A stretch of DNA of 64,000 bases from Nocardia huaxiensis (GCF_013744875.1 NZ_CP059399.1:4712001-4776000); one strand, 5' to 3'; shown: positions 28,567-37,714, counted from the first letter of the stretch. Notes: generated by a model from the sequence alone, not told the origin. Made by a program: numbers and translations.

Positions 28567-30525
28567 ATGGCGCATCCACACGATGTCTCGCTGACCTCCG
28601 CGCTACCGGCCCCCGGCCCCGCGCTGCCGCCGAACGCGCGGTTCGAGCTCGGTCCCGTCATCCACCCGAAAGTGCGGGTGCGGCGCGGCGTCGGAATCCG
28701 GTTGAGCGACGGCACGATTCTCTCCGCGGACATCACCCGCCCCGCCGACCGCCGCGGGCGCGCGATCACCGAACCGCTGCCCACGGTCATCAGCATCACC
28801 CCCTACAACAAGACCCTGCTGACCCGCGCCGACCCGCTCATCGATGCCGTCACCGCCGCGGGTCCGTGGGTGTATCGCCTGGTGAAACCATCCGCGCACG
28901 GTCGCGCGGGCGGGCGGGAGATGCTGCGCACGCTGGGCGGCGGCCTGCTGGAGTCGATCCGCGCCAATCGGACGCTCATCTCACGCGGCTACGTCCACGT
29001 CTCGGTGGACGTGCGCGGCACCGGCACCTCCACCGGACGCCTGCAGGTCATGTCCGAGCGCGAACAGCAGGATCATCTGGAGGTACTGGCCTGGGTGCGC
29101 GAACAACCCTGGTGCAATGGCGATCTCGCCATGACCGGCATCTCCTATCTGGCCATCACCGCACTGCTCACCGCCGGGCACCGGCCCGAGGGGCTCAAGG
29201 CCGTCTTCGCCATCGTCGGCTCCGAGGACGGCACCAAGGATCTGATCCTCACCGGCGGCATGCAGTCCACGTTCACGCCCGTCTGGCTGGCGGCGGTCAA
29301 TGGCGGCAAATGGCTGCCGTCGGTGCCGGGACTGCTGAAATCCGGTGCCGCGCTGCGTTATCTGCGGGACCGGCTGGCCAGCCCGCTGACCCGGATCCCC
29401 GATGTGGTGGGTGCGATCCTCGACGACGCGCACCCCGAGCACTTCTACAACGCGGACGCGCATGCCCGCCGGCCCCGGCTGGAGAACATCGCCGCCGCCA
29501 CCTGGATCCAGGCCGGCTGGCACGACGTCTTCGCGCATTCGGTTCCCGGCCTGCACAATCGGCTCGACCTCCCGGCCGGGGCGGCACAGCTGGTGGTGGA
29601 GGACAGTTATCACGTCGGGGTGGGCACCGGCTTCGGCAGTCCCGACCATCCGCAGCGGCTCGACGAATTGCAGTGCGCCTTCTTCGATCGCTGGGTCAAG
29701 GGCATCGACAACGGTATCGACGAATACGGGCCGGTCACCGTCCGCCAGCTGGGCGGAGACTGGGTGAGCCGGGCGGGCTATCCGCATCCGGCGGCGCGGG
29801 TGCGGCGCGAGTTCCTGTCGGCGCAACCCAGCGGGGCGGGCGCGCACGCCGCCGCCGACGGCTCCCTGCACGCCGAACCCGACCGGCATCAGCGTCGAAT
29901 TCGGTTGCCGCGCAAGCGTCCCCAGCTGGCATCGCAGACCAGCAGCTGGATCAACATGGGCCTGACCACTGCGCTCGGCCGCGACTGGTCCATCGACGAC
30001 CGCGGGTACGAGGCCGCCGCGGTCACCTTCACCGGTGCGCCGTTGGCCGAGGACCTGGTCATCTCCGGTCCGCTCAGCCTGCGCCTGCGCGTGGTGACCA
30101 CCGGGACCGACGCCTTCTGGGCGGTCACCGTGTGCGATGTCGCGCCCGACGGCACCTCCTCGGTGATCGCCCGCGGCGCACTGCGTTCCACGCGTCGCGC
30201 CGTCGACGAGGCCGCCAGCCGCTACGTGGACGGCCACCTGGTGGCCCCCGAGCACCCGCTGACCGCCGACTCGGTGCTGCCCGTAACCCCCGGTGTCCCA
30301 CACGATCTCGATATCGACACCACCGCGACCGAGGCCGTCCTGCGCGCCGGGCACCGGCTGCGGGTCGCGGTCACGCGCGGCAGCTGGCCGCGCTATTGGG
30401 CGACGCCCGCGGTGGCGCGCCGCCTGAAGGAACAGTCCATCGTCCTGGACCCGCGCCACCCCAGCGCGCTGACCTATCTGGCGACCCCGGCGGCCGCCGG
30501 GGCGGCCGAAGATCTGCCCGCGTGA
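28567..30525 (+). CDS. CocE/NonD-family alpha/beta hydrolase (Xaa-Pro dipeptidyl-peptidase-like)
   Basis: A 652-residue enzyme with the S15/CocE layout. The N-terminal alpha/beta hydrolase domain contains GISYLAITAL (nucleophile Ser in GxSxL), a second acidic residue around AGWHDVFAHS and His near DSYHVGVG; a helical cap lies between. The C-terminal jelly-roll domain (about residues 450-650) has DLVISGPLSLRLRVVTTG. It hydrolyses esters, amides or acyl groups; the substrate is unknown. AGGAG lies nine bases before the ATG. Confidence 0.92.
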   Translation: MAHPHDVSLTSALPAPGPALPPNARFELGPVIHPKVRVRRGVGIRLSDGTILSADITRPADRRGRAITEPLPTVISITPYNKTLLTRADPLIDAVTAAGPWVYRLVKPSAHGRAGGREMLRTLGGGLLESIRANRTLISRGYVHVSVDVRGTGTSTGRLQVMSEREQQDHLEVLAWVREQPWCNGDLAMTGISYLAITALLTAGHRPEGLKAVFAIVGSEDGTKDLILTGGMQSTFTPVWLAAVNGGKWLPSVPGLLKSGAALRYLRDRLASPLTRIPDVVGAILDDAHPEHFYNADAHARRPRLENIAAATWIQAGWHDVFAHSVPGLHNRLDLPAGAAQLVVEDSYHVGVGTGFGSPDHPQRLDELQCAFFDRWVKGIDNGIDEYGPVTVRQLGGDWVSRAGYPHPAARVRREFLSAQPSGAGAHAAADGSLHAEPDRHQRRIRLPRKRPQLASQTSSWINMGLTTALGRDWSIDDRGYEAAAVTFTGAPLAEDLVISGPLSLRLRVVTTGTDAFWAVTVCDVAPDGTSSVIARGALRSTRRAVDEAASRYVDGHLVAPEHPLTADSVLPVTPGVPHDLDIDTTATEAVLRAGHRLRVAVTRGSWPRYWATPAVARRLKEQSIVLDPRHPSALTYLATPAAAGAAEDLPA

Positions 30526-30581
30526 GAGAACTCCTGGCGAAACTCCCTGTGGCGCAAAGAGCCACACCGTAGGGTTGGGAG

Positions 30582-31448
30582 ATGGAGCCGGTACTGGTCA
30601 CCGGTGCCGCCGGGGGACGTCAAGGATCCACCGGTCGGCACCTCACAGCGCAATTACTCGGGCGCGGGGTTCCCGTCCGCGCCCTCATCCACACCGAGGA
30701 CGAACGCGCCACCGTGCTGCGGGCCCTGGGCGCGGAGGTCGTGGTCGGCGATCTGCGGGAGATCGCCGTCATTCGCAGCGCCGTGGACGGCGTCCGTTCG
30801 GCGTACTTCACCTATCCGGTGATCGACGGATTACTCGATGCCGCAGGCGCGTTCGCCGTCGCCTGCCACGATGCCGGACTCGAGCGGGTGGTCGCGGTCT
30901 CGCAGCTCGCGGCCGGTCCGCACGCGCTCACCCCGCGCATGCGCCAGCACTGGGTCGCCGAGCAGATTCTGGATTGGGCCAATATCGGCGCGATCCATCT
31001 GCGCGCCGCCGTCTTCTACGAGAACCTGGCCCTGGTCGCCGACACCGGCAATGGCTCGAGCCTGAAACTGCCCATGGGCCCGGCGCACACCCAGCTGCCG
31101 CTGATCGCCGCCGCCGATGTGGCCCGCGTGGCCGCCGGTCTGCTGGCCGACCCGACGGTGAAGGCCGACCCGGTGCTGCTGCTCACCGGCGACGTCCAAA
31201 CCATCGGCGCCGCAGCCCAAACCCTGGGCCGCACCTACCGTGACACCGACCCCGACCGCTGGTACCAGTGGGCGCTCGAGTTCTACGGCACCACCCACGC
31301 CGCCGAACATCTCACCAAACTGTGGGAGATCTTCCGCATTCTCGGCGAGGGCACCGGCCTCTACGAGATCACCCCCGCCATCGAGCAATACGGCGGCCAC
31401 CCGCCGATCTCCCTGGCCGAGTTCGCCCTCCACCGCCCCTCGCACTGA
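30582..31448 (+). CDS. NmrA-like NAD(P)-binding Rossmann-fold protein
   Basis: A 288-residue atypical SDR. The nucleotide site is VLVTGAAGGRQGSTGRHL (residues 4-21), followed by GDLREIAVIRSAVDGV and ADVARVAAGLLADP. It lacks the YxxxK pair of classical SDRs, as in the NmrA and hydrolase-like group that sense NADP or reduce quinones/isoflavones. It precedes an MmyB-type regulator gene; a dyad lies between. Confidence 0.88.
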   Translation: MEPVLVTGAAGGRQGSTGRHLTAQLLGRGVPVRALIHTEDERATVLRALGAEVVVGDLREIAVIRSAVDGVRSAYFTYPVIDGLLDAAGAFAVACHDAGLERVVAVSQLAAGPHALTPRMRQHWVAEQILDWANIGAIHLRAAVFYENLALVADTGNGSSLKLPMGPAHTQLPLIAAADVARVAAGLLADPTVKADPVLLLTGDVQTIGAAAQTLGRTYRDTDPDRWYQWALEFYGTTHAAEHLTKLWEIFRILGEGTGLYEITPAIEQYGGHPPISLAEFALHRPSH

Positions 31449-31452
31449 CGGT

Positions 31453-31471
31453 CATTACCCCGCGGGTAATG
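31453..31471. promoter_or_regulatory. Candidate operator upstream of the MmyB-type regulator
   Basis: CATTACC and GGTAATG form a seven-base inverted repeat with a five-base centre, 35 bases before the regulator ATG and five bases after the NmrA-like gene. It fits an autoregulatory operator. Confidence 0.5.
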
Positions 31472-31505
31472 GTCCGCAGTCATACGCGATTCGTACGATC
31501 GACGC

Positions 31506-32288
31506 ATGGCTACCCACACGGCAGGCGACCTGCTCCGGCACTGGCGGGTCGCCCGTCGCCTCAGTCAGCTCGAACTGGCCGGCCGCGCCGAAACCTCCAC
31601 CCGCCACCTCAGCTTCATCGAAACCGGCCGCGCCACCCCCAGCCGCCAGATGATCCTGCACCTGTCCGACGAGCTGGAAATCCCGCTGCGCGAACGCAAC
31701 CGGATGCTCCTCGCCGCCGGCTACGCCCCCGTCTACAGCGAACCCGCCCTCGACACCCCCGCGATGGAATCCGTGCGCAATGCCGTCCGCCAAATCCTCA
31801 CCGGCCACGAACCCCACCCCGCCCTGGCCGTCGACTCCGGCTGGAACATGCTCGACGCCAACGCCGGAATAGCCCTCTTCCTGGAAGGCGTATCGCCCAC
31901 CCTGCTGACCCAGCCGGTGAACGTCCTGCGCCTCAGCCTCCACCCCGAGGGTCTGGCCCCCCGAATTCTCAACCTCCCCGAATGGCGCGGCCATCTCTTC
32001 GAACGCCTCGAACACCAAATCGACGCCACCGGCGCCCCGGACCTGATCGCTCTGCTGAAGGAGTTGCGCGGTTACCCCGGCGGCGAAGAATCCCCGGGCC
32101 TGCCCGCCCCCGACCAGGCCGTGGTTCCCCTCCGCGTGCGCCTGAACGGCCACGACCTCGCCTTCATCAGCGTCACAACCGTTTTCGGCACCCCGATGAA
32201 CGTCACCGTCGCCGAACTGGCCATCGAAGCCTTCTTCCCCGCCGACCCCGTCACCGCCATGTTCCTCCGCGATCGCGTATCGGCTTGA
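31506..32288 (+). CDS. XRE-family regulator with MmyB-type C-terminal domain
   Basis: A 260-residue protein. The HTH_3/XRE domain lies at about residues 8-66 (LLRHWRVARRLSQLELAGRA, then SFIETGRATPSRQMI). The C-terminal part is the MmyB ligand-binding PAS-like domain with RNRMLLAAGYAPVY, NMLDANAGIALFLEG and LAFISVTTVFGTPMNVTVAEL. This actinobacterial family typically controls a neighbouring NAD(P)-dependent oxidoreductase; the NmrA-like gene upstream is the likely target. Confidence 0.93.
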   Translation: MATHTAGDLLRHWRVARRLSQLELAGRAETSTRHLSFIETGRATPSRQMILHLSDELEIPLRERNRMLLAAGYAPVYSEPALDTPAMESVRNAVRQILTGHEPHPALAVDSGWNMLDANAGIALFLEGVSPTLLTQPVNVLRLSLHPEGLAPRILNLPEWRGHLFERLEHQIDATGAPDLIALLKELRGYPGGEESPGLPAPDQAVVPLRVRLNGHDLAFISVTTVFGTPMNVTVAELAIEAFFPADPVTAMFLRDRVSA

Positions 32289-32298
32289 ATGAATCCCC

Positions 32299-33138
32299 AT
32301 GGACGTGCGAGCACACCTCACCGGGCTCACCGGCGTCGCGGTCGACCAGCTCGAACGCGTAGGGGAGAGTCACGCGTGGACGCTGTATCGAGGTGAATTG
32401 CGTGGGCGTTCGGTATTCGTGAAGGCGGCGGACGGCGCCGGGGTGTTCGAGGCCGAGGCGGCGGGGTTGCGGTGGCTGGCGCAGGCAGATGCCGGGCTGG
32501 TGCCGGAGGTGGTGGCGGTCGACGATCGCATGCTCGTGTTGCCTTGGCTGACAACGGAACCCGCGTCGACGGTGGCGGCGGAACGGTTCGGGCGGGCGCT
32601 CGCGGGGCTGCATGCCGATTCGCCCGGTGTCTACGGTGCACCCTGGGTGGGGAATATTGCCGCTCTGCCGCTGGACAATTCACTGAGCGCGGGGGAGTGG
32701 GGGAGTTGGTATGCCGAGCGGCGGATCGCGCCGTATCTCTCCGCTGCCGCACCGCATCTGGGGCGGGACGGGGTGGTGTTGATCGAGCGCGTCATGGATC
32801 GGATCGACGAGCTGGCCGGTCCGGCCGAGCCGCCCGCGCGCATTCACGGTGATCTGTGGTCCGGCAATGTGCTGTGGACCGGAGGGCGTGCGGTGCTGGT
32901 CGATCCGGCCGCGCACGGAGGTCACCGGGAAACCGATCTGGCCATGCTCGCGCTGTTCGGGGTGCCTCGGCTCGACCGGATCCTGGCCGCCTATCAGGAG
33001 GCTCGGCCGTTGGCTTCGGGCTGGCGGCAACGGATTCCACTGCATCAGGTGCATCCGCTGCTGGTGCATGTCGTGCTGTTCGGTGGCTCGTATGCCGGGA
33101 TGGCGAAGGCCGCTGCGGCGGCTGCGCTCGCGATCTAG
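32299..33138 (+). CDS. Fructosamine kinase family protein
   Basis: A 279-residue kinase-like protein with the APH/fructosamine-kinase core: FVKAADG (ATP Lys), MLVLPWLTTEP (hinge), the catalytic loop RIHGDLWSGNVLWT near residue 181 and the metal Asp in VLVDPAAHGGHRETDLAM. It phosphorylates ketosamine adducts on proteins, helping deglycation, or a related amine sugar. It starts 10 bases after the MmyB-type gene. Confidence 0.93.
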   Translation: MDVRAHLTGLTGVAVDQLERVGESHAWTLYRGELRGRSVFVKAADGAGVFEAEAAGLRWLAQADAGLVPEVVAVDDRMLVLPWLTTEPASTVAAERFGRALAGLHADSPGVYGAPWVGNIAALPLDNSLSAGEWGSWYAERRIAPYLSAAAPHLGRDGVVLIERVMDRIDELAGPAEPPARIHGDLWSGNVLWTGGRAVLVDPAAHGGHRETDLAMLALFGVPRLDRILAAYQEARPLASGWRQRIPLHQVHPLLVHVVLFGGSYAGMAKAAAAAALAI

Positions 33139-33270
33139 GGCGGACGGACATCCGGTGTGTGCATCCGAATCGGCGTAAACATACCTACATGGAAATATGC
33201 GCATCTGGGCATGTGAACGCGGCGTGTTGGCGAGAGGCAGCCGGAGAGATGGTGGGCTAGCGTCGCTGGG

Positions 33271-33657
33271 ATGGAACTGGAGCGGATCCATCATGTCGCG
33301 ATCATTGCCTCGGACTATGCGCGGTCGAAGGCGTTCTATACCGAGGTGCTGGGGCTTCGGGTGATCGCGGAGAACTATCGGGCCGAGAGGCGGTCGTACA
33401 AGCTGGATCTGGCATTGCCGGACGGGGGACAGGTGGAGTTGTTCTCGTTCCCGGAGCCGCCGCCGCGACCGTCGCGGCCGGAGGCGGCGGGGTTGCGGCA
33501 TCTGGCGTTCGTGGTGGCGGATGTGGCGGCGGCGCTGGGGGAGCTGGCGGCGCGGGGCGTTGCCGTCGAGGAGGTGCGGGTGGACGAGTTCACGGGGAAG
33601 CGGTTCGGGTTCTTCGCCGATCCGGACGGGTTGCCGCTCGAGCTGTACGAGGCGTGA
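33271..33657 (+). CDS. VOC (glyoxalase/bleomycin resistance) family protein, YwkD/SMU-type
   Basis: A 128-residue protein with two beta-alpha-beta-beta-beta modules: IHHVAIIASDYARSKAFYTEVLGLRV and LRHLAFVVADVAAALGEL, ending FFADPDGLPLELYE. The His at residue 8, Glu in the C-terminal LELYE and others make the usual metal set. The exact reaction is not predictable. Confidence 0.9.
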   Translation: MELERIHHVAIIASDYARSKAFYTEVLGLRVIAENYRAERRSYKLDLALPDGGQVELFSFPEPPPRPSRPEAAGLRHLAFVVADVAAALGELAARGVAVEEVRVDEFTGKRFGFFADPDGLPLELYEA

Positions 33658-33660
33658 GGG

Positions 33661-34926
33661 TCAGTCCGTTGCGGCGATGATGCCGTCGAATTCGATGGGG
33701 AGGCTGGACGGTCCGCGCAGGTTGACGTGCATGCGGTACTCGGGCGGATCGGCCACCAGCCGGGGTGAGCGGACGCGCTGCGCGAATTTCGTGATGGCGA
33801 TGCGGGCTTCGAGCCGGGCCAGCGGTGCGCCGAGGCAGAAGTGGGCTCCGAGACCGAAGGACAGATGACGGTTGTCGCGGGTGGTGTCGAAGCGGCCGGG
33901 GTCGGGGAAGACATCGGGATCGCGATTGGCGGCGGCGATGATGGCCATGACAACCTCACCGGCGGCGACCTCGGTGTCGCCGAACCGCATCGGTTCGAGG
34001 GCGACGCGGGGCATGAGCTGCACCGGCGGGTCGAAGCGCAGCGATTCCTCGATGACATGCGGTGCGAGCTCGGCGTTTTCGCGCAGTGCGGCCAGGATCT
34101 CGGGCCGGCGCAGCAGTGCGAGAACGGTATTGGAGATGAGGTTGACGGTGGTCTCGTGCCCGGCGATGAGCAACAGCCCGCAGGTGGCGATGAGTTCACC
34201 GTGGGTGAGTTTGTCGCCCTCGTCCTCGGCGGCGATGAGCTGGGTGAGCAGGTCGGGACCGGGGTCGCGGCGGCGCTGCGCGGTGAGCCGGTCGAAGTAG
34301 TCGTCGAGTTCCTCGCGCGCGGTGATCATGTCCGCGAGGTCGACGCCGAATCCGGCCTCGGTGGGCGCGGCCGGATCGAGCAGGCGGGCGAGACTGGCCG
34401 AGAGCCGGCGCAGCTGCGGTTCGTCGTCGAGCGGCACCCCGAGCAGTTCGCAGATGACGGTGATGGGCAGCGGATAGCCCAGATCCTCGACGGCGTCGAA
34501 GCCGCCGGTGGCGGCGGCGCGGTCCAGGGTCTCGTCGACGAATCGGGCGATGCGCGGCGCGAGCTCGGCCACCACGCGCGGTGTGAACGCCTTCTGCACC
34601 AGCCGCCGCAGCCGCGTGTGATCGGGCGCGTCGAGGAACAGGAACGACGGATTGTGCCGGGGTGCAATGAGATTGGTGGGCACGACCGCGCCCGGCGGCG
34701 TCAGCGCGAACCGCAGTTTGGGCATGGAGTTCTGCGAGCTGGCCCGCGGATCCCGCAGCACCGTCGTGCAGTCGGCGTGCCGGGTGAGCAGCACGATGGG
34801 GCTGTCCGGCAGCCGCAGCGCCCCAGCTGCCCGCATCTTCTCGTACAGCGGGTACGGGTCGGCGCGGACGGAGTGGTCGAAGAGCTGGAGGTAGCTGCCC
34901 GCTCCGCTGGATTCGGTGACGGTCAT
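33661..34926 (-). CDS. Cytochrome P450
   Basis: A 421-residue bacterial P450. The I-helix contains LLIAGHETTVNLI near residue 250 (acid-alcohol pair as E-T), the K-helix EESLRFDPP supplies ExxR, and the haem loop FGLGAHFCLGAPLARLE carries the axial Cys near residue 368. It oxidises a small-molecule substrate using external ferredoxin partners that are not visible here. ATG at 34926 has AGGAGG seven bases upstream. Its 3' end is three bases from the convergent VOC gene. Confidence 0.95.
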   Translation of the reverse strand: MTVTESSGAGSYLQLFDHSVRADPYPLYEKMRAAGALRLPDSPIVLLTRHADCTTVLRDPRASSQNSMPKLRFALTPPGAVVPTNLIAPRHNPSFLFLDAPDHTRLRRLVQKAFTPRVVAELAPRIARFVDETLDRAAATGGFDAVEDLGYPLPITVICELLGVPLDDEPQLRRLSASLARLLDPAAPTEAGFGVDLADMITAREELDDYFDRLTAQRRRDPGPDLLTQLIAAEDEGDKLTHGELIATCGLLLIAGHETTVNLISNTVLALLRRPEILAALRENAELAPHVIEESLRFDPPVQLMPRVALEPMRFGDTEVAAGEVVMAIIAAANRDPDVFPDPGRFDTTRDNRHLSFGLGAHFCLGAPLARLEARIAITKFAQRVRSPRLVADPPEYRMHVNLRGPSSLPIEFDGIIAATD

Positions 34927-35088
34927 GGCGGCCTCCTGTCCCCCCGGGCGCCCTCCGGCGCGCCGGTGCTCTGGCCTACAGCCTACAAACGCGCAGTCCC
35001 GTTGGGCCACAACGATTTGCGAGCGTCCGATGCGGGCCTTTCGATGCCGCGCGGTCGCTCGGTTTGCCGGTCCCATACGATGAACCCC

Positions 35089-35586
35089 ATGACCAAAGTG
35101 CTCCTGAAGACCTCCGCCGGGGACATCACCCTGGAACTGGACGAGGCCAAGGCGCCGAAGACCGTCGCGAATTTCGTCGACTACGTCAAGGCGGGCCACT
35201 ACTCCAACACCGTGTTCCACCGCGTGATCCCGAATTTCATGATTCAGGGTGGCGGGTTCACACCCGAGTTCCAGCAGAAGCCCGCTCCGAACACGGTCGA
35301 GAACGAGGCTTCGAACGGTCTCAAGAACGACAAGTACACCATCGCCATGGCGCGCACCTCGGCGCCGCATTCGGCGAGCGCGCAGTTCTTCATCAACACC
35401 AGCAACAACGGCTTCCTGAACTACCCGGGCCAGGACGGCTTCGGTTACGCGGTGTTCGGCAAGGTTGTCGAGGGCAATGCCGTCGTCGACGCGATCGAGG
35501 GCGTGGCGACCGGCAGCAAGAACGGCCACGGCGATGTGCCGAAGGATCTGGCCGCGGTGACGATCCTGTCCGCCGAGCTGGTCTGA
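35089..35586 (+). CDS. Cyclophilin-type peptidyl-prolyl cis-trans isomerase
   Basis: A 165-residue cyclophilin with the active-site residues FHRVIPNFMIQGG (Arg and others), SASAQFFINT (Gln/Phe) and GYAVFGKVVEG. It lacks a signal peptide, so it is a cytoplasmic folding helper. ATG 35089 gives MTKVLLKTSAGDITLELD; an in-frame ATG nine bases earlier is also possible. A strong bidirectional terminator follows. Confidence 0.95.
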   Translation: MTKVLLKTSAGDITLELDEAKAPKTVANFVDYVKAGHYSNTVFHRVIPNFMIQGGGFTPEFQQKPAPNTVENEASNGLKNDKYTIAMARTSAPHSASAQFFINTSNNGFLNYPGQDGFGYAVFGKVVEGNAVVDAIEGVATGSKNGHGDVPKDLAAVTILSAELV

Positions 35587-35604
35587 GTCTGCTCCACACA
35601 CGGC

Positions 35605-35643
35605 AACGCGCCGGGTTCGACACTGTGTCGATCCCGGCGCGTT
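35605..35643. terminator. Bidirectional hairpin terminator
   Basis: AACGCGCCGGG and CCCGGCGCGTT form an 11-base stem around a second, smaller hairpin (TCGACAC/GTGTCGA), placed between the convergent cyclophilin and split phosphoribosyltransferase genes. Confidence 0.85.
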
Positions 35644-35665
35644 CTGCGTTGCGGGCCTCGAGGTT

Positions 35666-35983
35666 CTAGGCGTCGAGCACGCGCGGTTGCCGATTGGTGA
35701 CCGGCGGCAGCACCGACCACGGGAAGTTGATCCACCGGTCGGTGCGCTTCCACACGTATTCGCAGTCCACCTCGGAGTGCGGCTTCTGGTAGACGACCGC
35801 GCAGCGCACCTCGGCCACATGGTCGGAGCAGTAGTCGCGCACCAGCTTCAACGTCTTGCCGGTGTCGGCGACATCATCGGCGACAAGCACTTTCGCCCCG
35901 GTGAGGTCGACGACGCTGGGCACGGGCGGCAGCATGACGGGCATGGCCAGCCGCTGATCGACGCCGGTGTAGAACTCGACGGT
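35666..35983 (-). pseudogene. Phosphoribosyltransferase, C-terminal fragment (gene split by integrated element)
   Basis: This fragment encodes residues from VEFYTGVDQRLAMPVMLPP to the natural C-terminus. It holds the PRPP-binding signature VLVADDVADTGKTL. Its frame is open to a TAG at 35984-35986 just inside the element. Joined at the shared core to the N-terminal piece at 46303-46506 it gives a continuous protein of about 164 residues of the COG2236-like phosphoribosyltransferase type. An internal ATG at 35944 could still start a 92-residue peptide, but without the N-terminal half the fold is not complete. The natural host gene is read on the minus strand. Confidence 0.92.
35973..35981. other. 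Left attachment core (attL)
   Basis: AACTCGACG, identical to the right core at 46319-46327; extending three bases the match is 11 of 12. Host gene sequence lies to the left and element to the right. Reading through the core joins the two halves of the phosphoribosyltransferase in frame, which fixes the junction. Confidence 0.8.
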
Positions 35984-35986
35984 CTA

Positions 35987-35998
35987 ACCCTTACCCTG
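35987..35998 (+). repeat. Candidate integrase arm-type site, left copy
   Basis: ACCCTTACCCTG, matching ACCCTTGCCCTG at 46247-46258 at 11 of 12 bases and in the same orientation. The two copies sit just inside the two ends of the element, as arm-type sites of tyrosine integrases do. Confidence 0.5.
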
Positions 35999-36084
35999 GG
36001 TTGACCCGCAAGAACGTGGGTTATCGTGCTACGGGAGCACGTCTATCGCACGTTTTCGAATACCGTCACCCGAGCGGACGGTAT

Positions 36085-37299
36085 TCATGCATGGAGCGCG
36101 TCCGTGAAGTCCACGGTCTCACGCACCGTAGGCACGTAGTGCTTCCGGGTAACCCTAGACCCGATAGCGTGCCCGCCCTGCTGCTGCGCGGCCTTGTCCC
36201 CGTACTTCTCGGAGATCCGAGTCATGCCCGTCTTGCGGAGGGCCTTCGGGGTAGCCCAGTCCAGTTCGGTGCCCTTCAGGACCCGCACCCACGTTTCCCG
36301 GAACATGGTTGCGGAGATGGGGTTGCCCAGCTTGTTCGGGAACACCAGGCCCGTCTTGGGCTTCCCTGCTGCCAACCACCGACGCTTCAGCATGGCCAAC
36401 GTCGGGGCGGACACCTTCACGGTTCGAACCGATTCGTCTTCCTTCGGCATGGGTTGCCGCCACACCTTCCGCTTGCCGTCTGCGTCCACCTGCACCACCG
36501 TGCCCGTAATGGCCACCGTGCCCGCCTCTAGGTCCACGTCTTCCCAGATGACGCCCAAGGCTTCGCCCGGCCTACCGAGCAGGTCATAGGTAAGCCGTGT
36601 GATGTCCATGAACCGCTTGTTAGCGGTCGGAGATAGCTCGAAGTACTTGGCCTCAATCTCCCAGAACCGTTGCAGCTGTTCGGGCGTGAACGGCTTGGGC
36701 TCTGCCTTGTGCCCGCGTTCGATGGTTTCGGATTCACGGGCAGGGTTGCCGGTGATCGCGTCATCACGGGCAGCCAGCGCGAAGGCTTCAACCAGGATCA
36801 GTCGTTGCCGGTACGCCTTCTCTGTCATGTGACGGATCGGGTCTAGATGCCGCTCCACGTGGGACGTGCGCACTTCCCCGATGGGCATGTTGCCCAGCTC
36901 CGAGCCCTGGATTTTGACGGTGCCTTTCTTGCCGCCGGGGCGCTTCACTATCTCCGTGTAGAAGGCTGCGATGGACTGGCCACGGTTGCCGTTCGGGTCG
37001 GCCTTCTCCCGCTCGTACCAGGACATGCACAGTTCAAGGACTGTGGTCTTGCTGCTGTACTTCTGCCCGTATTCGGGCTTCCTGGTCTTCAGGGCTTTGT
37101 CTGCGGCGTCGGCTGCGTCCCGCTTGGCCTTGGCCTCTGAGGTGCGGTACGCCTGCGCGGTGCGTGGCTTGCGTTCCCCGGTGAGCCTGTACCGGCAGAT
37201 ACCGCGCCAATAGTCCTTCTTGCCCTCTGCCTGCCGGGCTTTGTCTATGGAGGCGTGCGCTTCTCCGCGCTTGCCTTCTTCGATGGGTGGCCGGGCCAT
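36085..37299 (-). CDS. int: Phage-type tyrosine integrase
   Basis: A 404-residue site-specific recombinase. The N-terminal part is basic (arm-binding region, residues 1-60), the SAM-like core-binding domain follows (about 80-190), then the catalytic domain: Arg243 in LLGRPGEALGV, Arg355 in PKALRKTGMTRI (the usual His is Lys352), His377 in GGHAIG and nucleophile Tyr388 in RKHYVP. It integrates and, with an excisionase, removes the element at AACTCGACG. It is read toward the left end, close to attL, and a 54-residue ORF ends one base before its start. Confidence 0.95.
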   Translation of the reverse strand: MARPPIEEGKRGEAHASIDKARQAEGKKDYWRGICRYRLTGERKPRTAQAYRTSEAKAKRDAADAADKALKTRKPEYGQKYSSKTTVLELCMSWYEREKADPNGNRGQSIAAFYTEIVKRPGGKKGTVKIQGSELGNMPIGEVRTSHVERHLDPIRHMTEKAYRQRLILVEAFALAARDDAITGNPARESETIERGHKAEPKPFTPEQLQRFWEIEAKYFELSPTANKRFMDITRLTYDLLGRPGEALGVIWEDVDLEAGTVAITGTVVQVDADGKRKVWRQPMPKEDESVRTVKVSAPTLAMLKRRWLAAGKPKTGLVFPNKLGNPISATMFRETWVRVLKGTELDWATPKALRKTGMTRISEKYGDKAAQQQGGHAIGSRVTRKHYVPTVRETVDFTDALHA

Positions 37300-37300
37300 G

Positions 37301-37465
37301 TCACCAGTCCTGTGTCTGGCCGGTGGCTCGGTTGCCGTAGGGGGTGTTCATGGCCTTGGCTGCGTCGTGTAGGCGACGGGTGATCTCGGCGGCCAGTTCT
37401 TCCCCGGTGTAGTCGGCGAGAGGTGTGCGGGTGTCCTTGTCCTGGGGTTCCTGTTTGTGTGCCAT
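37301..37465 (-). CDS. 54-residue protein coupled to the integrase
   Basis: A short acidic-to-neutral protein, MAHKQEPQDKDTRTPLADY, then a helix GEELAAEITRRLHDAAKAM and TPYGNRATGQTQDW. The stop is one base before the integrase ATG, which signals translational coupling. No family is recognised. Small size and coding-like composition make it plausible. Confidence 0.6.
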   Translation of the reverse strand: MAHKQEPQDKDTRTPLADYTGEELAAEITRRLHDAAKAMNTPYGNRATGQTQDW

Positions 37466-37480
37466 GTTCTAGACGGTAGG

Positions 37481-37681
37481 TCAGCTGTCCAGTAGCTGGC
37501 AAGTAGCCGTGACTCGCTTCACTGCGTCTTCTGTGACTGTTGTTGCCATTGGTGCGTAGTCAAGGGTTTGTGACCGGGCTCTCAGAATCTTCTTTTGCAT
37601 GGCCTTGACCTGCGCATATCCCCGGCATTGAAGGCGTGGCGCTCGGGGGCAGCGACTCGGGCGGCAATTGTCACGCCACAA
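37481..37681 (-). CDS. Possible small protein of the satellite control region
   Basis: An open frame ending at 37481 with protein-like residues in its C-terminal part, including ILRARSQTLDYAPMATTVTE and DAVKRVTATCQLLDS. The longest version would begin with TTG at 37681; an internal ATG at 37600 gives 39 residues. No family or clear ribosome-binding site is seen, so it is only a candidate regulator. Confidence 0.35.
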   Translation of the reverse strand: MWRDNCRPSRCPRAPRLQCRGYAQVKAMQKKILRARSQTLDYAPMATTVTEDAVKRVTATCQLLDS

Positions 37682-37714
37682 GGCTATTTATCCGGCCCCA
37701 CCTGGGCATATGCC

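Noticed and set aside
33841..35586. 581-residue plus-strand frame fused to cyclophilin
   Set aside because: The first 416 residues are antisense to the P450 gene; cyclophilin starts at 35089.
33661..35820. 719-residue frame including the P450
   Set aside because: The upstream part is antisense to the cyclophilin gene; the P450 start at 34926 has its own AGGAGG.
36085..37299. Serine integrase
   Set aside because: Arg, His and Tyr motifs in the C-terminal half identify a tyrosine recombinase; no resolvase domain is present.
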